Notes: a model not told the origin generated them from the letters alone. A stretch of DNA of 33,852 nucleotides from Methanobacterium sp. UBA353 (GCA_002496805.1 DALO01000012.1:1-33852), one strand, 5' to 3'. Positions 1 through 7,636 are shown, counted from the first letter of the stretch. Numbers and translations are program-made.

Positions 1-100
1 TTACCAGCGAATTTAGATATAATAATCAGGGTGTCTGATCTGGTGTGAAAATTCCCCAGTTATCTGACACCCTGATTATTATATCTAAATTCGCTGGTAA
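1..100. repeat. 100-bp inverted-repeat hairpin element
   Basis: Positions 1-35 and 66-100 are perfect reverse complements (outer ends TTACCAGCGA and TCGCTGGTAA). The 30-bp centre pairs further, imperfectly, through CTGG/CCAG. The whole element could fold into one long stem. It resembles a miniature inverted-repeat element or the joined ends of a mobile element, but no transposase is present and the left arm starts at the window edge, so a target-site duplication cannot be tested and the arms may be longer. Confidence 0.75.
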
Positions 101-487
101 ATAGTCTACTATTGCCATACTCATTTTGATATCTCACTGGTTTCTGGGCAAACTCCGGGTATATTAAATAAAAGATTTTTGCCGCAGCTTAACTTATTTC
201 TGCCGCTAAATTAGTTATGTAAGAATTCATGAAGTGTTATGGCCTTGCAAAGAGCTGTTTTGACACCATGCAGATTTGTACGTTCCACTGCAAGGGATAG
301 TGCTCTTAGTTAATATTTAACCCCCAAACATATGTGTTCCAAGTAGGAAGGGTTAACTAACTAATGGCACTTATTATCTCCTCCAGGGATAAAAATTAAG
401 TATTCGCGTAACATAAGTAGAATAGTTAAGGGAATAATTAATATTATAACTTGAAAAACAGATATTTAATTTTAGAGATGGTATCTA
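101..487. other. Gene-poor spacer with possible coding remnant
   Basis: No convincing intact gene. On the minus strand a 32-codon open stretch (309 to 211) reads like the tail of a protein (it contains LAVERTNLHGVKTAL) but lacks a start and is cut off upstream by a stop. Lying next to the hairpin element it may be a decayed gene remnant, possibly of a mobile element; I do not recognise the family. A 13-mer, GGATAGTGCTCTT (295-307), recurs exactly at 6011-6023. TATA-like AT stretches near 436-448 could serve the gene at 488. Confidence 0.3.
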
Positions 488-853
488 ATGGCAGAAACTA
501 AGAAAACTGAAAAGAGATCTCCTGCTGGAGAGCTGGATGTATGGGTGATTAAACCTGAAAAAGAAGATGATCCCTGGGCAGTGGTGACAATACAAATAGA
601 ACTGGAAAATCCTTTAACTCCTGATTCAATTTTCCAGTATTTGGGAACTTTTTTGGAAGTTGATGGCAGGGAATTTGAAGTTATGAAACCACCTAACGAA
701 CACCTAGTTATCGCCCCAGAGGATGCTCTTAAAAAACTAAAAAAAATCTGTTTTAAGTCAAACATAAAATTAGAACAATTTAACGTTATATTAATGCCCT
801 TAGAAAGATTTGATGAAACAATGAAAAATTACAAGGATAAGAAAGGCATTTGA
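488..853 (+). CDS. Conserved-looking hypothetical protein, 121 aa
   Basis: I do not recognise this protein. It has no signal peptide, membrane segment or cysteine motif. It is mixed alpha/beta by eye, with a charged Lys/Glu-rich N-terminus, a central hydrophobic run (WAVVTIQIELENPLTP), and a second conserved-looking block ending in a Lys-rich tail. ATG 488 is preceded only by a weak site (GAGATGG). The gene is followed by a T-rich run (863-869) that could terminate it. Its neighbour downstream is an OB-fold-like protein, but no shared function can be inferred. Codon use is ordinary for the window, so I think it is a real cytoplasmic protein of unknown role. Confidence 0.7.
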   Translation: MAETKKTEKRSPAGELDVWVIKPEKEDDPWAVVTIQIELENPLTPDSIFQYLGTFLEVDGREFEVMKPPNEHLVIAPEDALKKLKKICFKSNIKLEQFNVILMPLERFDETMKNYKDKKGI

Positions 854-1071
854 TGGGGATTTTTTTAGGTGGTGGCACGTTGTTTATCAAACTGTTGTGG
901 ATGTAGATGATACCATCATGTGAAGTTTCCTCCAACAACCAGTTTTTAATTAAAGCCATTACAGCCTTATAAAACTAAAAAAATTATTGTATTGTAAATA
1001 GTAGAAAATTGACTGATATTCAATTGAAGAATAATTTCAATGCGAAAAGTATAGTTAAAGAGGGAATTATT

Positions 1072-1389
1072 ATGAGTGAATGGACTGAAGTTAAAAGAGA
1101 TGAAGATGAAATTGAAAAACCAAGTTATTGGGAGCCGGAAGCAGTGGGAGAATCCTTGCAGGGCACATACATAGACTTTGAAGAAAATGTGGGCCAGTTC
1201 AAGAGCAAACTGTACACCATAAAAACCGGCCAGGGCGAAATGAATATCTGGGGCTCTAAGGTCCTGGATGAGTTAATGAAAAAAGTAGATCTTGGAATGG
1301 AAGTACGAATAACCTTCAATGGAAAACAACCCTCTAAGACTGGTAAAAATCCATGGAAGGATTTTAAAGTTGAATATCGGACTAAATAA
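1072..1389 (+). CDS. Small OB-fold-like protein, possible ssDNA-binding type
   Basis: The ATG at 1072 is preferred over the in-frame TTG at 1009 because GAGGG lies about 7 nt upstream; this gives 105 aa. The pattern is an N-terminal W-x-P-E-x-x-G-x-x-L-x-G segment, then alternating beta strands with Y-T-I and N-I-W-G-S, then a basic G-K-Q-P-S-K-T-G-K segment and F-K-V at the end. This resembles small proteins in phages and archaea that carry an OB fold and are thought to bind single-stranded nucleic acid. That is inferred from pattern only; no motif proves DNA binding. TATA-like sequence TTATAAAAC lies at about 967-975. It is a single gene, 42 bp before an 18-bp tandem repeat. Confidence 0.65.
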   Translation: MSEWTEVKRDEDEIEKPSYWEPEAVGESLQGTYIDFEENVGQFKSKLYTIKTGQGEMNIWGSKVLDELMKKVDLGMEVRITFNGKQPSKTGKNPWKDFKVEYRTK

Positions 1390-1430
1390 TCCCAAAACTT
1401 GATGTGAAATAGGGCAGAGTCTATTTATGG

Positions 1431-1502
1431 GGCTGGAAGATTACCAGTGGCTGGAGGATTACCAGTGGCTGGAGGATTACCAGTGGCTGGAGGATTACCA
1501 GT
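1431..1502. repeat. 18-bp tandem repeat, four units
   Basis: Four head-to-tail copies of an 18-bp unit beginning GGCTGGAGGATTACCAGT; the first copy (1431-1448) differs by one base (A for G at unit position 8). The array ends inside the last codons of the minus-strand gene at 1495-1731 and supplies its final Trp codon and stop. Four copies with direct abutment and no spacers exclude a CRISPR array. Confidence 0.95.
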
Positions 1503-1731
1503 CTTTAACCGATTGGTAGACTTCATAGAACTTATCCTTAACTGCATCATCCTGTACTGTATTTAATATTTTTTCAAAATCATCTTTGTGAATAACAACC
1601 ACTGGGTCATGGGTTTTTAGTCCGTGTTGGTGGTCTTTATGGGTTTTTATCAGATTGATCATGGTATGTTCCATTATTCCCAGGGTGTAACGAATATTTT
1701 CGGGTTTTAACTCATCATCTTGATATGTCAA
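1495..1731 (-). CDS. Hypothetical protein, 78 aa
   Basis: Family not recognised. The start is a TTG at 1731 supported by a strong GGGAGGG site about 8 nt upstream; the next in-frame ATG would delete 19 residues and has no such site. The protein is His- and Asp-rich and predicted mostly helical (KPENIRYTLGIMEHTMINLIK, then KDDFEKILNTVQDDAVKDKFYEVYQSV), with no membrane segment. Its last Trp codon and TAA stop are made by the first unit of an 18-bp tandem repeat, so the C-terminus has been set or eroded by repeat expansion. It is convergent with the OB-fold-like gene. Confidence 0.6.
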   Translation of the reverse strand: MTYQDDELKPENIRYTLGIMEHTMINLIKTHKDHQHGLKTHDPVVVIHKDDFEKILNTVQDDAVKDKFYEVYQSVKDW

Positions 1732-1774
1732 ATCGGATCCCTCCCTATATTATATATGATCAGTCCACTAGGTG

Positions 1775-1786
1775 AATAAATATAAC
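1775..1786 (+). promoter_or_regulatory. TATA box for the DUF488 gene
   Basis: AATAAATATAAC is centred near 1782, about 30 bp before ATG 1812. With the usual archaeal TATA-to-start distance of about 25 bp the transcript would begin around 1806, leaving a leader of only a few nucleotides; no ribosome binding site is present, consistent with near-leaderless translation. Confidence 0.45.
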
Positions 1787-1811
1787 TAATAATATAAACC
1801 TCAATAGTCAC

Positions 1812-2294
1812 ATGCCTCCTAAAGTTTTCACCATCGGCCACAGCAACCACCTTTTTTCCACTTTCCTGGAATTAATCCATAATCAAGGTATTAACATGGT
1901 AGTGGATGTGAGGACGAGTCCTTACAGTAAACACTCCCCACATTTTAACAAAAAGCCTTTGCAGAAAGCATTAGAGGAGTCTAAGATTCAATACGTTTAT
2001 CTGGGTAAAAAGATAGGTGGCAAACCACGAGATAAGAAGTTTTACCATGGTGATAAACTCATCTACCATCGTCTGGAAAAAGACCAAAAGTACCAGGAAG
2101 GATTGGATGAACTAATTAGGTTAACAGGGAAAAATCAGATAGTCATAATGTGCAGTGAAGAAGATCCTAAAGCTTGCCATCGACATCACCTTATAGGCCA
2201 ATCTCTCATAAAAAAGGGATTTGAAATATCACACATAAGAGGTTATGGGAAAGCAGATAAGGTTGAAATGGATTTTCAGGCCCGTTTAGTTTAA
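1812..2294 (+). CDS. DUF488 family protein
   Basis: This 160-aa protein matches the DUF488 family: TIGHS near residue 7, the VDVRTSPYS block near residue 32, and the C-x-E-x-D-P-x-x-C-H-R motif near residue 115 that is the family hallmark. The Cys/His/Arg cluster suggests a metal- or nucleotide-related active site, but the biochemical role of DUF488 is not established. Length is typical. It sits 51 bp upstream of, and in the same direction as, a DEAH helicase with a DUF1998 cysteine cluster, so both may be co-transcribed and act in DNA repair; this is inference from context. Confidence 0.88.
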   Translation: MPPKVFTIGHSNHLFSTFLELIHNQGINMVVDVRTSPYSKHSPHFNKKPLQKALEESKIQYVYLGKKIGGKPRDKKFYHGDKLIYHRLEKDQKYQEGLDELIRLTGKNQIVIMCSEEDPKACHRHHLIGQSLIKKGFEISHIRGYGKADKVEMDFQARLV

Positions 2295-2345
2295 ATACGT
2301 TGAAGGAAAAGTAATATCTAATCATTTAAATAAAACACGATAATT

Positions 2346-4643
2346 ATGCTTGAAAATGTCCTTAAAACTTTGGAAGATAACCGTGCTTTCAAGAGGAAGG
2401 TGGAACACATTGAAACCCTCAGTGCCAGGAAAGCCCAGTACGGTGAGTTAAAGGATCTTCCAGAGTCCATAGAGAAATATCTCAAGGACAGCCATATAAA
2501 GCTTTACCAACACCAGGTTGAAGCCACCCAACTCATAAGGGAGGGTGAAAATCTGCTTATAACCACGCCCACGGCTTCTGGTAAAACTCTTGCTTTTAAC
2601 CTGCCCATTATTGAATCATTATGCCAGGACCCTGAGGCAACCGCCCTTTACATCTACCCGGCTAAGGCTCTGGCTAATGACCAGTTTAATGTTCTAAAAC
2701 ATTTGGAATCATCTTGTGATCTTGATTTCAAACCGAACATCTATGATGGTGATACTCCAAAAAAAATCCGTCCCTGGATTAAGGAAAATTCCCGATTAAT
2801 TCTAACCAATCCCTACATGTTACACCTCATTTTAGGATGGCATCATCAATGGAGCCGTTTTTATAAAAACCTGAAATATGTGGTGATAGACGAAGCCCAT
2901 CACTACCGGGGCGTTTTCGGTTCCAACGTAGCTTACCTTATTAGGAGATTGAGGAGGATATGCAACCATTATGGTTCTTACCCCCAGTTTATCCTGTCAT
3001 CAGCCACTTTAGCCAATCCAGAGGAATTCAGCCGCAACTTGGTGGGTGTGGATTTTAAAGAAATTAAAAAAGATACTTCACCCAGTGGTAAGAAGCACTT
3101 TGTATTGTATAACCCTTTTGCCAAATGGGGTGATCTTTCCACTCACCAGGAAACCAAGAACTTGTTCCAGTTAATGGTTTTAAATGACTTGCAGACTTTG
3201 TGTTTCACTGTCAGTCGGAAGATGGCTGAAATCATAGCCATGTGGACTAAAAAAGAGCTCAGCGAAAGAAAACCAGAATTGGTTAATCGTGTGACTGCCT
3301 ATCGTTCCGGTTTCTTAGCAGAAGAACGTAGAAAAATCGAGAAAGGATTAAAAACTGGTAACTTGGTTGGTGTGACTTGTACTAATGCCTTGGAGTTGGG
3401 GGTGGATATTGGTAGTCTGGATAGTGTGATTATCAGCGGCTACCCTGGAACCATGATCAGCACCTGGCAGCAGGCAGGGAGAGTGGGTAGAGCTGAAAAT
3501 GAATCTTTAGTAGTTATGGTGGCCTTTGAAAATGCATTGGACCAGTATCTGATGAAACATCCAGAATTTCTATTTCACAAATCCCATGAAAATGCAGTTA
3601 TTGACCTTGAAAATGTGAAAATATCCAAAGGACATATTTTATGCGCTATTAAAGAGTTGCCTTTAACTGTGGATGATTTTGAAAAATATTTCCAGACAGA
3701 CTACGATACTTGGGATGCTATTCGAAGAAATATGAAGGTAAAAGAAGGTTTATTGGGTTTGACTTATGTTGGACTTAAAGATCCTTCAATCAACATCAGC
3801 CTGGACCAAATCAGCAGTGACCACTTCCGAGTGTTTCATGATAAAAAGTTGATGGAAACCATGGACCGGCAGCATGCCTACAGCGAAGCCCATGAAGGTG
3901 CTGTGCTCATTAACCAGGGCGAAACCTATATTGTGGATAGTTTCAACCTGCAGAATAAGAAAATAAACGTTAAAAAGATGGATGTGGATTACCACACCCA
4001 GGCCCTTAAGAATGTGGATGTTACTATTGAAAAAGAGGCCTACAACCGCACCATAGGAAATTTCAGGGTTCATTTTGGTGAAGTTAAAGTCACCCAAGAT
4101 TTCTATAAATACAAGGAAATGTTATACGGTAAAACATTAGCCACCAATAAATTGGAACTTCCAGCCTTGAAGTATCATACTCGTGGCTTGTGGTTCACCA
4201 TTCCTGGTGTGGTGGCAGATGCACTGGAGAACATCTTCCCGAAAAAGGATTCATATGCCGGGAGCTTGCACGGAGCAGAACACGCCCTTATCTCCATGTT
4301 TCCCTTATTAGTGCTGTGTGACCGGTTTGACATAGGTGGTTTGTCAACAAATCACCACCCTCAAACTGGGAAGGCCACTATATTCATTTATGATGCCTAT
4401 GAAGGTGGTATTGGTCTGGCAGAGAAGGCTGTGGAAGTCACAGAAAAGCTGGTTGAAGTCACCAGGGACATGGTTAAAACTTGCCAGTGCCAAAAGGGTT
4501 GTCCAACTTGTATCTATTCACCAAAATGTGGTAATGATAACAAACCACTTCATAAAAAAGGGACTATCTTCATCTTGGAAGCCATTTTGAAGATGATGAA
4601 TGGTGAAAGTATTGAATCTGGCTTGTTAGAAAGGATGCTTTAG
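2346..4643 (+). CDS. DEAH-box helicase, MrfA/YprA-like with DUF1998 Zn cluster
   Basis: This 765-aa protein is an SF2 helicase. A Q-like motif is LYQHQVEA (53-60), Walker A is TPTASGKT (74-81), DEAH is at 182-185 and SAT at 219-221. The second RecA domain carries TNALELGVDIG and the Q-x-x-G-R-V-G-R motif. The C-terminus has the four-cysteine CQCQKGCPTCIYSPKCG cluster (about 712-729) characteristic of the DUF1998 region. This order and length match Bacillus MrfA (YprA), a 3'-5' DNA helicase of mitomycin-lesion repair. The partner nuclease MrfB is not seen; instead a DUF488 gene precedes it. ATG 2346 lacks an obvious ribosome binding site, consistent with translation from an upstream-initiated message. 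A role in DNA repair is inferred from the family. Confidence 0.9.
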   Translation: MLENVLKTLEDNRAFKRKVEHIETLSARKAQYGELKDLPESIEKYLKDSHIKLYQHQVEATQLIREGENLLITTPTASGKTLAFNLPIIESLCQDPEATALYIYPAKALANDQFNVLKHLESSCDLDFKPNIYDGDTPKKIRPWIKENSRLILTNPYMLHLILGWHHQWSRFYKNLKYVVIDEAHHYRGVFGSNVAYLIRRLRRICNHYGSYPQFILSSATLANPEEFSRNLVGVDFKEIKKDTSPSGKKHFVLYNPFAKWGDLSTHQETKNLFQLMVLNDLQTLCFTVSRKMAEIIAMWTKKELSERKPELVNRVTAYRSGFLAEERRKIEKGLKTGNLVGVTCTNALELGVDIGSLDSVIISGYPGTMISTWQQAGRVGRAENESLVVMVAFENALDQYLMKHPEFLFHKSHENAVIDLENVKISKGHILCAIKELPLTVDDFEKYFQTDYDTWDAIRRNMKVKEGLLGLTYVGLKDPSINISLDQISSDHFRVFHDKKLMETMDRQHAYSEAHEGAVLINQGETYIVDSFNLQNKKINVKKMDVDYHTQALKNVDVTIEKEAYNRTIGNFRVHFGEVKVTQDFYKYKEMLYGKTLATNKLELPALKYHTRGLWFTIPGVVADALENIFPKKDSYAGSLHGAEHALISMFPLLVLCDRFDIGGLSTNHHPQTGKATIFIYDAYEGGIGLAEKAVEVTEKLVEVTRDMVKTCQCQKGCPTCIYSPKCGNDNKPLHKKGTIFILEAILKMMNGESIESGLLERML

Positions 4644-4681
4644 ATTTTAAAAAAAAGATTAACTTAGAAAGGAATGGTTTC

Positions 4682-4837
4682 ATGGACCAATGTGAAAACA
4701 ATACGATATATCATAAGAAAAGGAAAGTAATTAATATAGATGATGTTAATATTATTATTGATAAGAATTTAGTTGGAGGAGATTGTCTTGATAAGAATAA
4801 GCATGTCACTGCCACGGAAATTATTGGAGGAATTTGA
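4682..4837 (+). CDS. Possible 51-aa upstream ORF overlapping nikR
   Basis: An ATG at 4682 behind AAAGGA opens a 51-codon frame that runs through the nikR ribosome binding site and start and ends with TGA at 4835-4837, 50 bases inside nikR in another frame. The peptide is Lys/Ile/Asp-rich and unrecognised. If translated, ribosomes would cross the nikR start, giving translational coupling or interference. It may equally be chance; there is no independent coding evidence. Confidence 0.25.
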   Translation: MDQCENNTIYHKKRKVINIDDVNIIIDKNLVGGDCLDKNKHVTATEIIGGI

Positions 4838-5195
4838 TGATGTACTTCAAGACCGAGGATATAATTCAAGATCTAAAGGAATAAGAGATGCACTGAAAGA
4901 TTACATACTCCGCTACCAATGGATGAATGAAATGGATGGTGAAAGGGTTGGTACAATCGCAGTGATCTACGACCACCATTATATTGGTGTCATGGAAGAA
5001 CTCGCTAACATCCAACACCAATATACTGAACACATCAACGCAGTAATGCACATCCACATGAACGAAAAACTATGCATGGAAGTTATAGTAGTCAAAGGAG
5101 ACGTAAACCAAATCCGAGAACTCACCGAAAAAATCATGAGCCTCAAAGGAGTAGAACATGTAAAATTAACAAGTTCTGGGATAAAAGATACTTGA
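4788..5195 (+). CDS. nikR: Nickel-responsive transcriptional regulator NikR
   Basis: The start is taken as TTG 4788, 6 nt after GGAGGAG; the TTG at 4773 lies at the edge of that site itself. The 135-aa product begins with a ribbon-helix-helix DNA-binding domain (IRISMSLPRKLLEEFDDVL, then SKGIRDALKDYI) followed by an ACT-like metal-binding and tetramerisation domain. The nickel ligands of the family are all present: His in IQHQY, both His of HIH, and Cys in KLCME. NikR binds Ni(II) and represses nickel uptake genes; methanogens need nickel for F430, hydrogenases and CODH. No nickel transporter is in the window, so its targets are elsewhere. The second half of the gene is unusually rich in C-ending codons. 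A 51-codon reading frame overlaps its 5' end. Confidence 0.93.
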   Translation: MIRISMSLPRKLLEEFDDVLQDRGYNSRSKGIRDALKDYILRYQWMNEMDGERVGTIAVIYDHHYIGVMEELANIQHQYTEHINAVMHIHMNEKLCMEVIVVKGDVNQIRELTEKIMSLKGVEHVKLTSSGIKDT

Positions 5196-5594
5196 ATATG
5201 TTGATATTTTAAAAAAAAATAGATTATGTGGAATATTGAGGTTTTATAATCTTAGATTTAATATTTTATTTCTTAAAAAAAATGATCAATCCATAAGCTC
5301 CCCATTCCCCATCCTTATTTTTTTTTGTTTTTGGCCAGAGACGCTTTGTGCCAACGGCCACCCCCACTAGTTTAATCTTAAATATTGCAAAATTAGTTCT
5401 ATTGTCTACAAACTCCAAAAAAATTAGGATAAAATTTATTTTTTTAATTGTTGATAAGTAAACAACATTAAAAATGACTTATCATATTTCAGTAAAATTG
5501 TACTTGTGGAATGTTTATGTTCTTGAAACAATAAAATAATGTTATGAATTAGGAATACGTAAAGTTGTTTGATCTAAGTGTGGAGGGAGGATGT
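5196..5594. other. AT-rich spacer with a small GC-rich patch
   Basis: No gene seen in about 400 bp. T-runs just after nikR (5211-5219 and neighbours) may terminate it. A locally GC-rich patch at 5332-5370 contains TGGCC and GGCCA 19 nt apart, a weak 5-bp stem that could belong to a small RNA, but nothing recognisable. The last 40 bp hold the ribosome binding site of the lipoprotein gene. Confidence 0.4.
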
Positions 5595-5939
5595 ATGGAT
5601 AGTAAAATTGGAATTGGATTGTTGATTGTGGTTTGTTTTATTGTTGCAATATCGGGATGTGCTTCATCTGCAGTTACAGTTGTTGTTAACTATACTGGTG
5701 ATTGGAACGGCACTATAACTGATTCTTCAGGAACCCGTACCATCGAAGGCACTGGTGATAAATCATTCGATCTGGGAAGTATTACTGGATCTTTAAGGGC
5801 TAAAGTTGAAAAAAAGGATGACAAATCTGACCCAATATATATAACTGCATATCGAGGAGAAAAAGTTGTCGCTTCTCAGAATACTAGCAAGTATCCCTCA
5901 TTAACTGATGCACAAATCAGTGTCTATTTAACCGGCTAA
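5595..5939 (+). CDS. Small secreted lipoprotein, 114 aa
   Basis: ATG 5595 is preceded by a very strong GGAGGGAGG, so it is preferred over an in-frame TTG 30 nt upstream. Residues 5-19 form a hydrophobic signal sequence ending in ISGC, a lipobox, so Cys21 would be lipidated after cleavage. The mature part is short, Thr/Asp/Gly-rich and beta-rich (VVVNYTGDWNGTI, TRTIEGTGDKSFDLGS), resembling small beta-sandwich envelope proteins of Methanobacterium; no catalytic motif is visible. It is a single gene followed by a hairpin with a T-run. Function unknown; location outside the membrane is well supported. Confidence 0.82.
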   Translation: MDSKIGIGLLIVVCFIVAISGCASSAVTVVVNYTGDWNGTITDSSGTRTIEGTGDKSFDLGSITGSLRAKVEKKDDKSDPIYITAYRGEKVVASQNTSKYPSLTDAQISVYLTG

Positions 5940-5958
5940 AAAGAGGGCATAAAGTGTT

Positions 5959-6022
5959 AGAGCACTTCCAGTAGCTCCATCATACTGGAAAACTTTTTTT
6001 CCTATAAACTGGATAGTGCTCT
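5959..6022 (+). terminator. Terminator with competing alternative stems
   Basis: CCAGTA (5968-5973) pairs with TACTGG (5983-5988) and is followed by seven T (5994-6000), an intrinsic-type terminator for the lipoprotein gene. The same left arm, plus AGAGCACT (5959-5966), can instead pair with ACTGGA and AGTGCTCT (6008-6022), which would swallow the T-run in a long loop. The two structures are mutually exclusive. Confidence 0.6.
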
Positions 6023-6142
6023 TTGACTATATTGATAGGAATGTTTTTTAAATAAATTAAATTACCTGGAAGGCTGCACTATCATAATTTATCTAGTTTT
6101 GATTTGATGCATCTTCATTTTTTTCTTATATGGGCGAAAATC

Positions 6143-6170
6143 TTTAAATAAATAAACCCAATATGGGTTT
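6143..6170 (+). promoter_or_regulatory. TATA box and palindromic operator before MFS gene
   Basis: TATA TTTAAATA (6143-6150), with a purine-rich BRE-like CGAAAATC before it, puts the transcript start at about 6171, the A of the ATG, so the message is leaderless. AAACCCAATATGGGTTT (6154-6170), a perfect inverted repeat with 7-bp arms and a 3-bp spacer, fills the space between TATA and the start. A protein bound there would block RNA polymerase, as expected for a drug-responsive repressor. Confidence 0.65.
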
Positions 6171-7538
6171 ATGGAATCTAATGGTAATATTCGCATACTG
6201 CTTCTGCTCCTGGTGGGTGTGTTTATGGGGTCCCTGGATATTGGAATTGTGGGCCCTGCATTACATACTATTGGAACAGATTTCAGTGTTAATGAAAGAT
6301 TGTTAAGCTGGGTTTTCACCATCTACATCCTATTTTTCATGATAGGAACCCCTTTAATGGCTAAATTCTCAGATATGTATGGTAGGAAATGGATTTACAT
6401 ACTTGACATCTTATTATTTGCATTGGGTTCTGTTATAACTATAACGTCGGTTTCCTTTGAAATGGTCCTTTTTGGTAGGGCTATTCAGGGTGTGGGTGCT
6501 GGGGGGATATTTCCAGTGGCCAATGCATTTATTGGAGATGTTTTCCCACCTGAAAAAAGAGGTGGGGCTCTGGGAATTTTAAGCTCTGTCTGGGGTTTGT
6601 CCAGTGTTTTAGGTCCTGTTCTGGGCGGTTTGCTCCTTGATTATGGTTGGAAATGGTTGTTTATAATTAACATTCCTATTTCTATAGTGGTTTTATTGGG
6701 AAGCCTTTACATTCTCCCTAAATCCGTCAAAAATCCGGATATTCGTTTGGACTGGCCAGGTATTATTGTTTTAGGGTTGTTTGTTTCATCTTTGGCTTAT
6801 GGAATTAACCAGATCGACACCAATAACTTCGTTAACAGTATTTTTTCATTGTCAGTCTGGCCTTTCCTGGTTTTAAGTTTAATATTACTCCCTGTGCTGT
6901 TAAAAGTAGAATTGAAAACTGATAATCCCCTTATCCAGGTTGATCTATTCCGCAGTAAAGAAGTTAAACTGGTTTCCAGTATAATGGTGGGCACTGGTTT
7001 GATTCAGGCAGCCACAGTATTTATTCCCTCGTTTGCTATTGTGGCTTTATCTATGGATTCGGCAGATGCCAGTTGGATGTTAATTCCAGTTGTTCTTACC
7101 ATGGCTATTGGAGCGCCCATTATAGGAAAGCTTCTGGATAAATTTGGTTCCAGAAATATAATGTTTACTGGAGCATTTATAATGATAATCGGCCTTTTTT
7201 TACTGAGCATGTACTCCACCAGATTTAACATGTTCATCTTTGCCGCGGTTCTTATTGGTGTGGGTATGAGCACTGCCATTGGGTCTCCACCACGTTATAT
7301 CATGCTGGTGGAAAGTCCTCCCAAAGAAAGAGCTTCGGGACAGGCTTTGATAAACATTATTACCAGTGCGGGTCAACTTGTGGGAGGGGCTCTTATTGGT
7401 GCGGTGATAGGTTCTTACGCTGGTCAGCTGAGGGGATATGAATTTGCTTTTGTGTTAATGGGAGTAGTAGCTATTGTAATGACTATTTTAGCAATGGGAC
7501 TGAAGAGTAAAAAAGAACAACTAAAAACAAGTTTTTAG
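6171..7538 (+). CDS. MFS transporter, DHA2 (EmrB/QacA-like) family
   Basis: The 455-aa polytopic protein begins with LLLLLVGVFMGSLDIGIVGPALHTI, the TM1 pattern with an acidic residue typical of 14-TM drug:H+ antiporters. Loop 2-3 has motif A (KFSDMYGRKW) and TM5 has motif C-like GPVLGGLLLDYGWKWLFIINIPI. These features match the DHA2 group, which exports drugs, bile salts or other amphiphiles using the proton or sodium gradient. The substrate cannot be told. The gene is monocistronic, appears leaderless, and has a palindromic operator over its promoter, so inducible expression is likely although no adjacent regulator gene is present. The stop is followed by the 14-bp palindrome AAAGGGCGCCCTTT (7544-7557). 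Confidence 0.9.
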   Translation: MESNGNIRILLLLLVGVFMGSLDIGIVGPALHTIGTDFSVNERLLSWVFTIYILFFMIGTPLMAKFSDMYGRKWIYILDILLFALGSVITITSVSFEMVLFGRAIQGVGAGGIFPVANAFIGDVFPPEKRGGALGILSSVWGLSSVLGPVLGGLLLDYGWKWLFIINIPISIVVLLGSLYILPKSVKNPDIRLDWPGIIVLGLFVSSLAYGINQIDTNNFVNSIFSLSVWPFLVLSLILLPVLLKVELKTDNPLIQVDLFRSKEVKLVSSIMVGTGLIQAATVFIPSFAIVALSMDSADASWMLIPVVLTMAIGAPIIGKLLDKFGSRNIMFTGAFIMIIGLFLLSMYSTRFNMFIFAAVLIGVGMSTAIGSPPRYIMLVESPPKERASGQALINIITSAGQLVGGALIGAVIGSYAGQLRGYEFAFVLMGVVAIVMTILAMGLKSKKEQLKTSF

Positions 7539-7543
7539 ATTTA

Positions 7544-7557
7544 AAAGGGCGCCCTTT
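7544..7557. terminator. Palindrome after MFS gene, possible terminator
   Basis: AAAGGGCGCCCTTT is a perfect 14-bp palindrome 5 bp after the MFS stop, followed by AT-rich sequence with a short T-run (7566-7569). As RNA it could only form a hairpin with a minimal loop, so it is a weak terminator candidate or a protein-binding site. Confidence 0.3.
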
Positions 7558-7636
7558 ATCATTATTTTTCAATTGTTTTAGTTATTAATAAATAAATTCA
7601 TTGATTTGTATATAACAAAACGCATGAATTAAATTA

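Noticed and set aside
1431..1502. CRISPR-like array
   Set aside because: Units abut without spacers and are only 18 bp; it is a simple tandem repeat.
4336..4590. 84-codon frame inside the helicase gene
   Set aside because: Overlaps the conserved four-cysteine region of the helicase in another frame; no independent signals.
5332..5370. GC-rich patch as a structured RNA
   Set aside because: Only a 5-bp stem could be drawn and no promoter is evident.
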